From: Desulfovibrionales bacterium
GTDB taxonomy: Bacteria > Desulfobacterota > Desulfovibrionia > Desulfovibrionales > Desulfomicrobiaceae
Length of the DNA stretch: 41,420 nucleotides
Direction: 5' to 3'
Assembly: GCA_012729655.1 (NCBI GenBank)
Contig: JAAYCS010000098.1
Span: forward strand, 1-41,420
Under the pieces are notes generated by a model. It had not been told where the DNA came from and did no database searches. It saw only the letters and a program-made list of their open reading frames with translations. Both the position numbers and the translations under genes were made by a program. Below, in pieces: positions 25,129-33,556 of the stretch. Position 1 is the stretch's first letter; every line of letters starts with the position of its first letter.

Positions 25129-27299
25129 CACCATCCCAGACGTATGCCAAGTTGATAGATGGCCGTTGACAGGCCAAAGGCAAAACCGGTGTTGAAGAGC
25201 ACGCTGAACACGGCCCAGCCCCACGAAGCCTCCCGGGAAATGGCCACCACGGTGACGAAGCACGGCGAGTACAGGAGCACGAAGAGCATCAGGCTGACGG
25301 CGACGCTGGTGTTCCAACCCTCAGCCTGGGCAATGCGCCTGGAAAATCCGAGGTCTCCCTCGTCGTTCATGGCGTAGGCGGTGGACAGGGTGGAAACGAT
25401 GACTTCCTTGGCCGCGATGCCGCCCAGCAGGGCGATATTGGTCCGCCAGTCAAATCCGGCCCAGGAGGTCACGGGTTCGATGGCCTGTCCGATGCGGCCT
25501 GCCAGGGAATGGGTCAGTCCCTGCTCCTTGCGGCGCAGTTCCATCAGATCGATGGAGGCCTGGAGTTCTTGGCGGGTCCCGTCGTCCACTGCGACAGCCA
25601 GTTGCTGTTCCAGCTTTGCGATTTCCGTCTTGAACAGGGCAGATTGTTCCTGGGGCAGACGGGGGAAGACCATCATGGCCCAGATCAGCACGGAGATGGC
25701 CAGGATCACGGTGCCGGCCTTTTTGATGTACTGCCACCCGCGTTCCCAGGTATGCAGCACGAGACCCATGGACGTGGGCATGCGGTAAGGAGGCAGCTCC
25801 ATGACAAAGGGGGTGGAGGGCCCGCGGATGAGGGATGAGCGCAGAACCCTGGCCACCACCAGGGCTGCGGCCCAGCCGGCCAGGGTGATGCAGAACATGA
25901 CAGTGGCCCCGTGAGCGGGGAAAAAAGCCGCGGCCAGGAGAATGAAAACCGGAACCTTGGCGCCACAGGCCATGAACGGGGCGGTGAGCAGGGTGGCCAG
26001 TTTTTCTTTGGGACTGCGCAACGTCCTGGCGGCCATCACTCCAGGCACTGCGCAGCCGCCAGGGATGCCTCCGGAGATGATGAAGGGGACCACGGAGCTG
26101 CCGTGCAGGCCGAACGCGCGGAAAACCCGGTCCAGCATGTAGGCCATGCGGGCCATGTAGCCCGAATCCTCCAGAAAGGTGATGCCCAGAAACATGATCA
26201 GGATCAAGGGCACGAAGCCGAGCACCCCGCCCACTCCGGCAATGATGCCATCCACCACCATGGACCGGAACAGGCCCGCGGGCAGCAGCGTCTCGGCCAG
26301 ACCGGAGAGCCAGCCGAAAAAGGCTTCCACCCAGCCCATGGGTACCTGCCCCAGGGCGAAGGTCAGGCTGAACAGACCGTAAAGGACGGCAAGCATGATG
26401 ACCGGCCCGGCCACCTGATGAGTCAGCACGGAGTCAATCTTGTCCGAAAGATCGGCCCGGTTGTACAGGTCTGGCAGGATAGTCAGCACGCCCTGGCGGA
26501 GCAGGGATGCAATGTACCCGTAGCGGTAGTCGGCGACCAGGAATTCGGGCTGGGAGTTCAGGGTCTTGGCGCAGTGCGCGGTTACGGTCGCGTCCAGATC
26601 CCGCATGCTGCGGTGCAGGTCGTGGTCCGCCTCGAACAGCTGCCGCACGACAGCGTCGTTCTCCAGGAATTTGAGGGCCAGCCAGCGTGGGGGATATACC
26701 GCGGTCAGAAAATGTCTCTCCTCGATCAGGGAGGTCATCTCCTGCAGCACGGGATCCAGGTCTGGACCGTAGGAGATGTGCAGCGGTTCCCAGGTTTTCT
26801 GCGGATTGGCCAGGGCTGCGTCCAGGGCCTCGCGCACCCCTTTGCCCGACCTGGCCACGGTCTGCACCACGGGCAGGCGCATGAGCTCCGACAATCGGCG
26901 GGCATCGATGCGGATCCCCTTGGACTCCAGGGCATCGACCATGTTCAGGGCCAGGGTGACAGGGATCCCCAGTTCGAGGAACTGCACGGTCAGGTAGAGG
27001 TTGCGCTCCAGGCTGGTGGCATCCAGGACGTTGATCACGCCATGGGGCCGCTGGTGGATCAGGAAATCGCGGGCCACCAGCTCTTCCTGGGAGTAGGCGG
27101 TCAGGGAATACGTGCCGGGCAGGTCCACGACCCGCACCATGCCGGCAGGGGTGTCCACAAACCCCTCCTTCTTTTCCACCGTGATGCCGGGATAATTGCC
27201 GACATGCTGGCGGGAACCGGTCAGGGCGTTGAACAGGGTGGTCTTCCCGGCGTTGGGGTTGCCGGCCAGGGCGATGGTGATGGCTGTGGGTTCAGACAA
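25128..27299 (-). CDS. feoB: FeoB ferrous iron transporter
   Basis: This 723-residue inner-membrane Fe(II) transporter has an N-terminal G domain: G1 GNPNAGKT (13-20), G3 DLPG (59-62), G4 NMVD (119-122). It then has a helical GDI-like region and a membrane part with two Gate motifs, including PFIISGGIPGGCAVPGVMAA and, later, LLTAPFMACGAKVPVF. A soluble insertion with KLEQQLAVAVDDG splits the later helices, as in many FeoB proteins. Translation appears to start at a TTG that overlaps the end of feoA by 8 bp; no ATG is nearby. It is the main anaerobic iron uptake system, matching an anaerobe. Confidence 0.96.
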   Translation of the reverse strand: MSEPTAITIALAGNPNAGKTTLFNALTGSRQHVGNYPGITVEKKEGFVDTPAGMVRVVDLPGTYSLTAYSQEELVARDFLIHQRPHGVINVLDATSLERNLYLTVQFLELGIPVTLALNMVDALESKGIRIDARRLSELMRLPVVQTVARSGKGVREALDAALANPQKTWEPLHISYGPDLDPVLQEMTSLIEERHFLTAVYPPRWLALKFLENDAVVRQLFEADHDLHRSMRDLDATVTAHCAKTLNSQPEFLVADYRYGYIASLLRQGVLTILPDLYNRADLSDKIDSVLTHQVAGPVIMLAVLYGLFSLTFALGQVPMGWVEAFFGWLSGLAETLLPAGLFRSMVVDGIIAGVGGVLGFVPLILIMFLGITFLEDSGYMARMAYMLDRVFRAFGLHGSSVVPFIISGGIPGGCAVPGVMAARTLRSPKEKLATLLTAPFMACGAKVPVFILLAAAFFPAHGATVMFCITLAGWAAALVVARVLRSSLIRGPSTPFVMELPPYRMPTSMGLVLHTWERGWQYIKKAGTVILAISVLIWAMMVFPRLPQEQSALFKTEIAKLEQQLAVAVDDGTRQELQASIDLMELRRKEQGLTHSLAGRIGQAIEPVTSWAGFDWRTNIALLGGIAAKEVIVSTLSTAYAMNDEGDLGFSRRIAQAEGWNTSVAVSLMLFVLLYSPCFVTVVAISREASWGWAVFSVLFNTGFAFGLSTAIYQLGIRLGW

Positions 27300-27543
27300 G
27301 ATCGGAATCCGCGAGTTCGACAGTGATGTAGTCCGCTTCGCTGTTGCGCAGGGTCAGGGTGAACCCTTTCAGGCGCAGGGCCACGGGGTCTTTCAGGGGG
27401 GCGCGTCCGATGACGGTGATCTCCGTCCCCGGCACCAGGCCCATGTCCCGGATCCTGCGGCCAAGTTCGCCTTGGGCGGAAATGGCCCTGATGACCCCGC
27501 TCTGGTCCAGGCGCATCCTGCGCAGATTGACGATGGTGCCCAC
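27292..27543 (-). CDS. feoA: FeoA, ferrous iron transport accessory protein
   Basis: This 83-residue cytoplasmic SH3-like protein is required with FeoB for Fe(II) uptake. It contains VNLRRMRLDQSG, ELGRRIRDMGLVPGTEITVI (26-45) and the final LTLRNSEADYITVE. The GTG start has AGGAGA 6-7 nt upstream. It is the first gene of feoA-feoB-feoA2 and has its own AT-rich promoter region at 27600-27661, 139 bp downstream of the DtxR-type regulator gene. Confidence 0.93.
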   Translation of the reverse strand: MGTIVNLRRMRLDQSGVIRAISAQGELGRRIRDMGLVPGTEITVIGRAPLKDPVALRLKGFTLTLRNSEADYITVELADSDLV

Positions 27544-27633
27544 GAATGCTCTCCTTGATCGGCGGTTTCTGCTGTGAATCCCCTCGGAAGCGGAAACCGG
27601 ATTTTTTTGCTCGGATTGAGGGGGTGGCCAGAG

Positions 27634-27661
27634 AAAATATTTAATACATCTAATTTGTCAA
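27634..27661 (-). promoter_or_regulatory. Candidate feoA promoter with possible operator
   Basis: On the minus strand a consensus -35 TTGACA (27661-27656) and a -10 TATTTT (27639-27634) are 16 bp apart, in the most AT-rich stretch of the area. The spacer holds TTTAATACATCTAAT (27640-27654), whose TCTAAT half-site recurs upstream of the DtxR-type gene, so a repressor binding there would block the promoter. This is a pattern-based prediction. Confidence 0.6.
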
Positions 27662-27682
27662 GCCGCATCCCGCTGTCGTGAT

Positions 27683-28192
27683 TCACGGAGATTTGGATTG
27701 GGCCTTGTCCAGACGGTCCAGGCAGGACTGGATGCATTCCGTGCAGTTGGAGCAACCCCCGCGCTCCCTGCAGGTCCTGGTGAAGGCCTCCAGCCAGTCT
27801 TTGCCCGTGCGGGGGCAGGTCATGATGAACCGTGCGAATTTGGTCAAGGTTTCCAGGCTTTCGTCGTCGATGTCGTGTTCGAGTTTGCAGGCGGTCTCTG
27901 CGGCCACTTCGGGACGGATCTGCAGGAACGTGCGCAGGAAATCGTACAGGACCTTGTGGCGATGGACGATGCGGGTGGCCGTGCGGAAGCCCTCGGGAGT
28001 AAGGGTCACCGAACTGTACGGCTGGTAGTTGATCAGCCCCCGCTGGGAGAGTTTCTGCAGTGCGTTGGTCACGGATGCCCGCTGCACGCCCATGGCGTCG
28101 GCGATGTCCTTGGCTCTGGCCTCGGAATGCTGGGATTCGAGGGAGAAAATGACCTCAAGGTAGTCTTCGAGGTTGGAGGACATGTGTTCCAT
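27683..28192 (-). CDS. DtxR-family iron-dependent regulator with C-terminal cysteine cluster
   Basis: This protein of about 169 residues has a winged-helix DNA-binding domain (NLEDYLEVIF, ARAKDIADAMGVQRASVTN), then a dimerisation/metal domain. The CKLEHDI segment (Cys, Glu, His) resembles the Cys-Glu-His triad of the DtxR iron site rather than the manganese-type site of MntR. The C-terminus is unusual: Cys-x5-Cys-x2-Cys-x2-Cys-x3-Cys within the last 26 residues, which may bind a metal or Fe-S cluster. ATGs at 28201, 28192 and 28183 are all possible starts. Lying just upstream of feoA, it very probably represses the feo genes under iron repletion. Confidence 0.88.
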   Translation of the reverse strand: MEHMSSNLEDYLEVIFSLESQHSEARAKDIADAMGVQRASVTNALQKLSQRGLINYQPYSSVTLTPEGFRTATRIVHRHKVLYDFLRTFLQIRPEVAAETACKLEHDIDDESLETLTKFARFIMTCPRTGKDWLEAFTRTCRERGGCSNCTECIQSCLDRLDKAQSKSP

Positions 28193-28221
28193 GGTCAACA
28201 TCCTGTTGCGGTGCCGTTCGG

Positions 28222-28236
28222 ATTAGACACGTCTAC
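28222..28236. promoter_or_regulatory. Palindrome upstream of the DtxR-type gene
   Basis: TAGACACGTCTA (28224-28235) has 5-bp inverted arms and sits 30-45 bp upstream of the regulator's start. Read on the minus strand the block ends in TCTAAT, as does the block in the feoA promoter. It could be an autoregulatory operator. Confidence 0.35.
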
Positions 28237-28373
28237 AAAGAAGCTCCGGGACAGGCAAGGGGAAGATACGGGAATGCATCCCGGGGATCGGTAAGGAGGC
28301 CCTTCTGCCAGCGGATTAGCCCGCCAAAAGGCCGTTGGTCCTGGTTTTGGCCCGGCGCGTCAGCAGGGGCGGG

Positions 28374-29621
28374 TCATCTGTGTCCTGGCGCCCCCGGCCC
28401 CCGGTGCGGGGTGGCCGGATCAGGCAGGGTGAACATTCCGTCGGCGTAGATGACCTCTGATGTGCCGTCGCGCAGGACGGCGGTCACTTTTTTGGGTTCC
28501 GTGTTGACCAGATCCCAGTGCAGAGCGGAGTCGTTGAACCCCAGTTCCTTTTTCCTCTCCTCGGTCAGTTCGGCAGGATCGCCCGCGTAGGTGTCCGCGT
28601 AGGACGCCCCGACGGCCACATGGCAGTTGCCGTGCTCCCCCCCGAAGTTTTCGTCGAAAAGGGTGTGGGCCATGAACGCGCTGATGCGCGAGAACCGCCT
28701 GTCCGTGAGGGAGAATTCCCCCAGCCGGGAGGCTCCGGGGTCCATGTCCAGCTGCGCGCGCACGAAGTCCTGACCCTGCTCGGCACCCGTCACCCGGGCC
28801 TTCCCGTTGCGGAACTCGAGGGTCACCCCGCGGACCAGGTTGCCGCTGCGGTAGGACGGCTGGTCCGCGTGGTAGACCCCTTCGGTCAGGCGGTGATCCG
28901 GGGAGAGGAAGAGTTCGAAGCTCGGGATATTGTGCCCGGACACGCCAATCCAGCGTCTGTGCTGCCCGGGGTGGATCTGCAGGTCCGTGGAAGCGGACTG
29001 CACGTGGTAGTGGTCCACGTCCATGGCGTTGAGCCAGTTCTTGACCCCCTGGGCCTGGAGGAAGACCCGTTCCCAGGCCGCCACGGGATCCTGGTCGTCC
29101 AGGTAGGCCGCGCGGACGATCTGGGCCGCGTAGTCCGGTTCGCTCAGGCCCGAATTTTCGGCCAGGGCCGAGGTCGGCATCAGACAAAGGGTCCAGCCGA
29201 ATTGTCGGACCGCCTCGCGCCTGTCCAGAATGTCGCGCAGATATTTGCGGGCCACGGAGAAGGTGGCGATCCTGGTCGGGGGGACATCCTTGAGGTGGGT
29301 GATGGAGTCCGGGGCCAGCAGCGAGACGAGGCCGTCCAGGCGTTCGTACAGTTCCCGGTCCCCGGGGACGATGAACGAAAGCTGGGTTTCCCCGGCCAGG
29401 GTGAAATAGCCTTTCTCCAGGGCGCTCGGGGGATTGAAGCGCAGCACCGGGTTCAGCCCCCGTTCCAGGAGCAGGGCCTGGACTTTTTCAGCCAGGGGCA
29501 TGGCGGCAATGTCCGTGCGCACCAGGACGATGTCCCCCGGGGCAAGGGGGGTGACCCGGGCCTTTTGCATGCCCCAGAACAGGACCTCGGCGTATTTTTC
29601 AAGCTGAATGTCGGTGAGCAT
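28374..29621 (-). CDS. M29-family aminopeptidase
   Basis: This 415-residue protein is of the thermophilic-aminopeptidase (M29) family, dinuclear-metal cytoplasmic enzymes that remove N-terminal residues from peptides. Metal-ligand and catalytic regions are visible: GVTLEFRNGKA, LGEFSLTDRRF, AHTLFDENFGGEHGNCHVAVG and SALHWDLVNTEPKKV. The ATG at 29621 is chosen over that at 29627 because GGAG is 6 nt upstream. It overlaps the CYTH gene by 23 bp and is the last gene of a uppP-CYTH-aminopeptidase series. The 180 bp after it hold only a weak hairpin around 28323-28351. Confidence 0.9.
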   Translation of the reverse strand: MLTDIQLEKYAEVLFWGMQKARVTPLAPGDIVLVRTDIAAMPLAEKVQALLLERGLNPVLRFNPPSALEKGYFTLAGETQLSFIVPGDRELYERLDGLVSLLAPDSITHLKDVPPTRIATFSVARKYLRDILDRREAVRQFGWTLCLMPTSALAENSGLSEPDYAAQIVRAAYLDDQDPVAAWERVFLQAQGVKNWLNAMDVDHYHVQSASTDLQIHPGQHRRWIGVSGHNIPSFELFLSPDHRLTEGVYHADQPSYRSGNLVRGVTLEFRNGKARVTGAEQGQDFVRAQLDMDPGASRLGEFSLTDRRFSRISAFMAHTLFDENFGGEHGNCHVAVGASYADTYAGDPAELTEERKKELGFNDSALHWDLVNTEPKKVTAVLRDGTSEVIYADGMFTLPDPATPHRGPGAPGHR

Positions 29622-30225
29622 TGGCATCTCCGCAGGGTGGGCAGTTCAGCATCAGCTGCAGCCGCTCTTTTTCGGTGGGGGTGAAGACAAAGTCGGCGCA
29701 GGGTTCGAGATGGCGGACCTGAAGCCAGACCAGGTGCAGATCGTGATAGCTTTGGCTCAGGGCGGCCCGGGGATCGAGGCCCAGTTCCAGGGCCAGTCCG
29801 CGGATCCGTGCGGGACTGGCCTCGATTTCGAGAAAATGGCCGAAAGGCAGGATGTCCAGAAAAACCCGGGCTTGGGTCAGGGTCCATACGGACCGGAATT
29901 TCTCGTAGCACAGCCGGGGGAGATAGCCCAACCCGCGCAGGATGAGGTCCATGTCACCGGGGCGGGACAGGGGACATTCGATTTCCAGCCGGCGTTTCAC
30001 TCCGGGCTCGGACGGATCCGGGGCCGGGGCCTTGTAGGTCAGGGTCGCCCCGTCCGCCCGGCGCAGCCGGAGCAGGCGATCCGTGGCGACGAGCTCCCCC
30101 TCGCGATCATAGAGGGTGTTGGACTCCAGGTGCCACGGGGTTTCCAGCATGGCGCGCGGCCGCAGGAGACGCTCCAGGTCCAGGCAGTTCTCCAGGGCGA
30201 ACTTGGCTTCGCATTCGATGGTCAT
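29599..30225 (-). CDS. CYTH-domain protein
   Basis: This 208-residue protein is of the CYTH (CyaB/thiamine triphosphatase) superfamily, which act on triphosphate-containing substrates using a metal-lined beta tunnel. The N-terminal ExExK motif is Glu4-Cys-Glu6-Ala-Lys8. Other tunnel residues are in RLLRLRRAD, LTYKAP, RRLEIECPL, YEKFRSVW and FLDILPFGHFLEIEAS. Substrate unknown: adenylate cyclase, thiamine triphosphatase or tripolyphosphatase are family possibilities. It lies 4 bp after uppP and overlaps the aminopeptidase gene. Confidence 0.88.
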   Translation of the reverse strand: MTIECEAKFALENCLDLERLLRPRAMLETPWHLESNTLYDREGELVATDRLLRLRRADGATLTYKAPAPDPSEPGVKRRLEIECPLSRPGDMDLILRGLGYLPRLCYEKFRSVWTLTQARVFLDILPFGHFLEIEASPARIRGLALELGLDPRAALSQSYHDLHLVWLQVRHLEPCADFVFTPTEKERLQLMLNCPPCGDANAHRHSA

Positions 30226-30229
30226 GCCG

Positions 30230-31021
30230 TCACCAGAACATCCACAGCACCAGCGGGGCCAGGGCCAGACGGTACCATGCGAAAGGGCGCAGGGTCGTCC
30301 GGCCCAGGAGGGAGATGAAGCCTTTCACCGCGAGCCACGCCGACACAAAGGAGACGGCAAAGCCCACGGCCAGGACCAGGAGGTCGTCGGGGCTGAACAG
30401 GCTCCAGCTCTTGAGCATGTCGTAGCCCGTGGCCGCGAACATGATGGGTACGGCGGCGATGAATGAGTACTCCGCGGCCATGCGGCGGTCAGCGCCGAGA
30501 ATCATGCCGCCCATGATGGTGGCGGCGGAGCGGGAAAAGCCGGGCCAAAGGGACAGGCACTGGAAACAGCCGATGCCCAGGGCCAGGCCGGGACTGAGTT
30601 GGTCCAAGGTGAACACGGTCTTGGTGCGCGGGAGCTTTTCCACAGCCAGGATGGCCAGCGCGCCCACAGCCAGGGCAAAGGCCACGGTGACGGGAGAGAA
30701 GAGGTGTTCCTTGATGGCGGAGTGGGCAAAGAGGCCCAGGAGCGCGGCGGGGAGGGAGGTCAGAAAAAGGAGGAGCAGACCGCGCAGGCCGCTGAAGCGC
30801 CGCTGCGAGGGGCGCAGCAAACCCAGGAAGGTCGGCCAGTACAGGGCCACCACTGCCAGGATGGCCCCCAGCTGGATGACGATCTCGAAGGTCTCGGCCT
30901 TGGGTCCGGTGAAGTCCAGGAGATGACCGGCGATGATCAGGTGTCCGGTGGAGGATACGGGCAGGAATTCGGTCAGGCCTTCGACGATGCCCAGGATGAC
31001 GGCGTTGGGATAGGAGGTCAT
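30230..31021 (-). CDS. uppP: Undecaprenyl-diphosphatase
   Basis: This integral membrane phosphatase of about 263 residues recycles undecaprenyl pyrophosphate for peptidoglycan and other envelope polymers (BacA/UppP). Conserved active-site motifs EGLTEFLPVSSTGHL (about 14-28) and PGFSRSAATIMGG (about 160-172) are intact, with about eight hydrophobic helices. The start at 31021 aligns with the family N-terminus; no strong ribosome site is visible, and an in-frame upstream start at 31078 seems unlikely. It is the first gene of a three-gene minus-strand group. Confidence 0.94.
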   Translation of the reverse strand: MTSYPNAVILGIVEGLTEFLPVSSTGHLIIAGHLLDFTGPKAETFEIVIQLGAILAVVALYWPTFLGLLRPSQRRFSGLRGLLLLFLTSLPAALLGLFAHSAIKEHLFSPVTVAFALAVGALAILAVEKLPRTKTVFTLDQLSPGLALGIGCFQCLSLWPGFSRSAATIMGGMILGADRRMAAEYSFIAAVPIMFAATGYDMLKSWSLFSPDDLLVLAVGFAVSFVSAWLAVKGFISLLGRTTLRPFAWYRLALAPLVLWMFW

Positions 31022-31141
31022 GGTGATCGCTGCTGCATGTGAAAAGGCCGTCCTACCCGCGGGGACGGTCACGGTCAATACTGCCTTGCACAGGGTTTTA
31101 TCTTGGAATAGTTTCTTTTTTTACGCATTCCAGGAGATGAC

Positions 31142-31957
31142 ATGCGCACGCTGCGATTCTACAAGGTTTTTCCGGGCGGAAACCCGACCATCCTCGTTCT
31201 TGACCCCGTGGACCCCCTGGAGCGGTCTGCGGTGGCGCAAGCATTCATGGCCGGGGGCCATCTCCAGGCAGAGCAGGTCGGGTTTCTGGACCTTGGGGCC
31301 CATCCAGTCAGGCTGGATATGATGGGCGGGGAGTTCTGCGGCAATGCCTGCCGGTCCGCCGCGGCGGTCATGGCCACGGAGGGCGCGGGGCTTTTCCGTG
31401 AAGGCGCAGGGTGGGCCGGCGAGTTGAGCGCCTCCGGGGCCCGCCGCCCACTGAGGGTCAGGGCCGTGCCCGCAGGGGAAACCTGGGAATGCTGGGCCGA
31501 GATGCCCCTGCTCGACGCGGATGACCCTGTCTCCGACCTGGGCCCGGGCCTGGGGCTCATCCGCCTGCCGGGCATCGTCCATCTCTGCCTGGACGAGACC
31601 AGGCATCCCTTTCCTGCGGACGTGGTCAGGGAGACGGCGCAGCTCCGGCGCAGATTCGGCCTGGACGGAGAGGCCGTGGGCTGCATCTGGTACGCCCCCC
31701 ATGCGGCGGGCTGCGCCATCAAGCCCGTGGTGTGGGTGCGCTCCACCGCCTCCACATGCTTCGAGACGGGATGCGGCTCCGGCAGCCTGGCCGTGGCGCT
31801 GTGGCTGGGGCGTGGGCAAAATTTGCCCATGCCCGCCCACGTGGTGCAGCCCAGCGGAAGGGAGATAGGTGTGCAGATCGATCGGCGCGCCCAGGGGGTC
31901 CAGGCCTGGATTTTCGGACCCGTGGCCCTGGTGGCCCGGGGCGAGGCCTGGGTCTGA
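31142..31957 (+). CDS. DapF-fold amino-acid racemase, CntK-like
   Basis: This 271-residue PLP-independent racemase/epimerase has the diaminopimelate-epimerase fold. Two catalytic cysteines are visible: Cys66 in GGEFCGNAC and Cys211 in ETGCGSGS. The pattern FPGGNPTILV (10-19), AEQVGFLD (43-50), the Cys66 motif and VVQPSGREI (234-242) resembles CntK, the histidine racemase of staphylopine synthesis, more than DapF, which starts with a GNDF-type motif. No opine synthase or nicotianamine-synthase-like gene is adjacent, so the amino acid acted on is unknown. AGGAGATGAC precedes the ATG. Its stop abuts the stop of flgE on the other strand. Confidence 0.8.
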   Translation: MRTLRFYKVFPGGNPTILVLDPVDPLERSAVAQAFMAGGHLQAEQVGFLDLGAHPVRLDMMGGEFCGNACRSAAAVMATEGAGLFREGAGWAGELSASGARRPLRVRAVPAGETWECWAEMPLLDADDPVSDLGPGLGLIRLPGIVHLCLDETRHPFPADVVRETAQLRRRFGLDGEAVGCIWYAPHAAGCAIKPVVWVRSTASTCFETGCGSGSLAVALWLGRGQNLPMPAHVVQPSGREIGVQIDRRAQGVQAWIFGPVALVARGEAWV

Positions 31958-33487
31958 CTACCTCTTCATGCCCAGGGCCGTCTGCACGACCTGATCGGCC
32001 GTGGTGATGACCTTGCTGTTGGCGTCAAAGGCCTTCTGGGTGGAGATCATGTTCACGAATTCCGTGGTCAGATCGACATTGGAATTCTCCAGGGTGCTGC
32101 CCGCAATGGTCCCCAGCCGCCCTGTGCCCGCCAGGCCAAGGATGGCTGCCCCGGAATCCCGGGTGGCTGAAAAAAGGTTTCCGCCCTCGCGCAGCAATCC
32201 CTGGGCATTGATGAAGTCCGCCAGGGGGATGGTGAACAGACCCAGGTCCTGGCCATTGGAGAACGTGCCGACGATGGTCCCGTCACTGGCCACGGAGACG
32301 GATTCGAGGTATCCTGCGGTGTATCCGTTCTGGGACTGGAAAATCGTGCTCGCCGTCGCGTTGTAGCTGGTGGTGGCCAGGGCATCAACGGTGGGGGATG
32401 CCAGCCCGGGAAGACCGCCCAGAGTCGTGCCCAGATTGTCCATGGAAGTGAACTCCTCCGGCAGAATCCAGTCCGTGTTCCCTGCCCCGGAACTCCCGTT
32501 CCGCAGCCCAAAATCCACGGTGGCCGTAAACGCCCCTGCATTGGAGGTGGCCGCGCGCATGACGGGCAGCCCATCCCCGGAAAAACTGGCCGGAACCCAG
32601 GAACTTTTATCGTCGGTCGTGCCTTGGAAGGCACTCATGTCGATGAGTGCGCCGACGGCGTCAAAGGTCAGAGTGCCGGCCATGAGCACGCCTTTTTTGG
32701 TGCTCAGGGCGGACCCGTCCTCTGCGGGTGGGGTGGTCAGCAGGAACTCCCAGACCCTCCTGCCGTCGGCGCCGGTCGATTCCACCCCCGCGGGATCGAA
32801 ATATGCGGTCAGACTGTGTGCCTGTCCCGCTGAGTCGTAAACACGCAGGGACGACGTGTAGGCATAGCTGTCCCGTGCAAGGGGCGGGTCCTGCGCGGCG
32901 TCCCATTCGTCGAAAAGGGCTGTCAGGGGGCTCGTCGAGCCGGAATGTGTCTCCGGCGCGGAGGAGTCGAGGTTGAACATCATGCGGATTGCCGATGTGG
33001 CCCTGGGGTCGGACATGAACGTGTTCCCGTCCGGGGCGTCCAGGCGGATGTCCTCCAGGGTGGAACCGGCGGCTCCCGAGTCCGTGAGGCGGTACCCCTG
33101 GACGATATTGCCGGCAGGATCGCGGTAATAGCCCTGCGCGTCGAAGGTGAAGTTCCCGGCCCTGGTGTAGAACAGCGCGTCCGAGTTTTGCGGGGAGACA
33201 ATGAAGAATCCGTTGCCGCCGACGGCGATGTCGGTGGCGAGGGCGGTCTTTTCCATGGCCCCGGAGGCCATGTCGGTGAAGACCGAACTGACACCCACGC
33301 CCTGCCCGACCTGATGGCCCACGTCGGCCCCTGCCAGCTGCTCGCTGAGAAGGCTGTTGAAGAGTAGCCGCGAGGACTTGAACCCCACGGTATTCATATT
33401 GGCGATATTGTCGGAGATGACCGACATGTTTTCCTGCTGGGCGGTGACCCCGGTGGTGCCGATGAAGATGGACGAGGAAATGCTCAT
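31958..33487 (-). CDS. flgE: Flagellar hook protein FlgE-type
   Basis: This 509-residue axial flagellar protein is exported to form the hook. The N-terminal Flg rod/hook motif SVISDNIANMNTVGFKSSR (about 22-40), the inner GNGFFIV and FYTRAGNFTFDAQGYY regions, the variable surface domain (about 150-400) and the C-terminal STQKAFDANSKVITTADQVVQTAL are all present. GGAGG lies 5 nt upstream of the ATG. No other flagellar genes are in the window, so this is either a lone hook gene or a paralogue. A sigma-54-like promoter lies about 70 bp upstream. Confidence 0.92.
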   Translation of the reverse strand: MSISSSIFIGTTGVTAQQENMSVISDNIANMNTVGFKSSRLLFNSLLSEQLAGADVGHQVGQGVGVSSVFTDMASGAMEKTALATDIAVGGNGFFIVSPQNSDALFYTRAGNFTFDAQGYYRDPAGNIVQGYRLTDSGAAGSTLEDIRLDAPDGNTFMSDPRATSAIRMMFNLDSSAPETHSGSTSPLTALFDEWDAAQDPPLARDSYAYTSSLRVYDSAGQAHSLTAYFDPAGVESTGADGRRVWEFLLTTPPAEDGSALSTKKGVLMAGTLTFDAVGALIDMSAFQGTTDDKSSWVPASFSGDGLPVMRAATSNAGAFTATVDFGLRNGSSGAGNTDWILPEEFTSMDNLGTTLGGLPGLASPTVDALATTSYNATASTIFQSQNGYTAGYLESVSVASDGTIVGTFSNGQDLGLFTIPLADFINAQGLLREGGNLFSATRDSGAAILGLAGTGRLGTIAGSTLENSNVDLTTEFVNMISTQKAFDANSKVITTADQVVQTALGMKR

Positions 33488-33556
33488 GAATGCCTCCGCT
33501 GCGGGAAAAGGGTTCCATGACCTGGGCGGAAGGTTTTTCCGACCCCGGAGGTTATC

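Noticed and set aside
25911-27326. Plus-strand open frame opposite feoB
   Set aside because: Antisense artefact of the feoB codon pattern; composition is low-complexity Gln/Gly/His and no family is visible.
28323-28351. GCCAAAA/TTTTGGC repeat in the gap before the DtxR-type gene
   Set aside because: Only 7 bp with a 15-nt loop and no T-run; too weak to call as a terminator.
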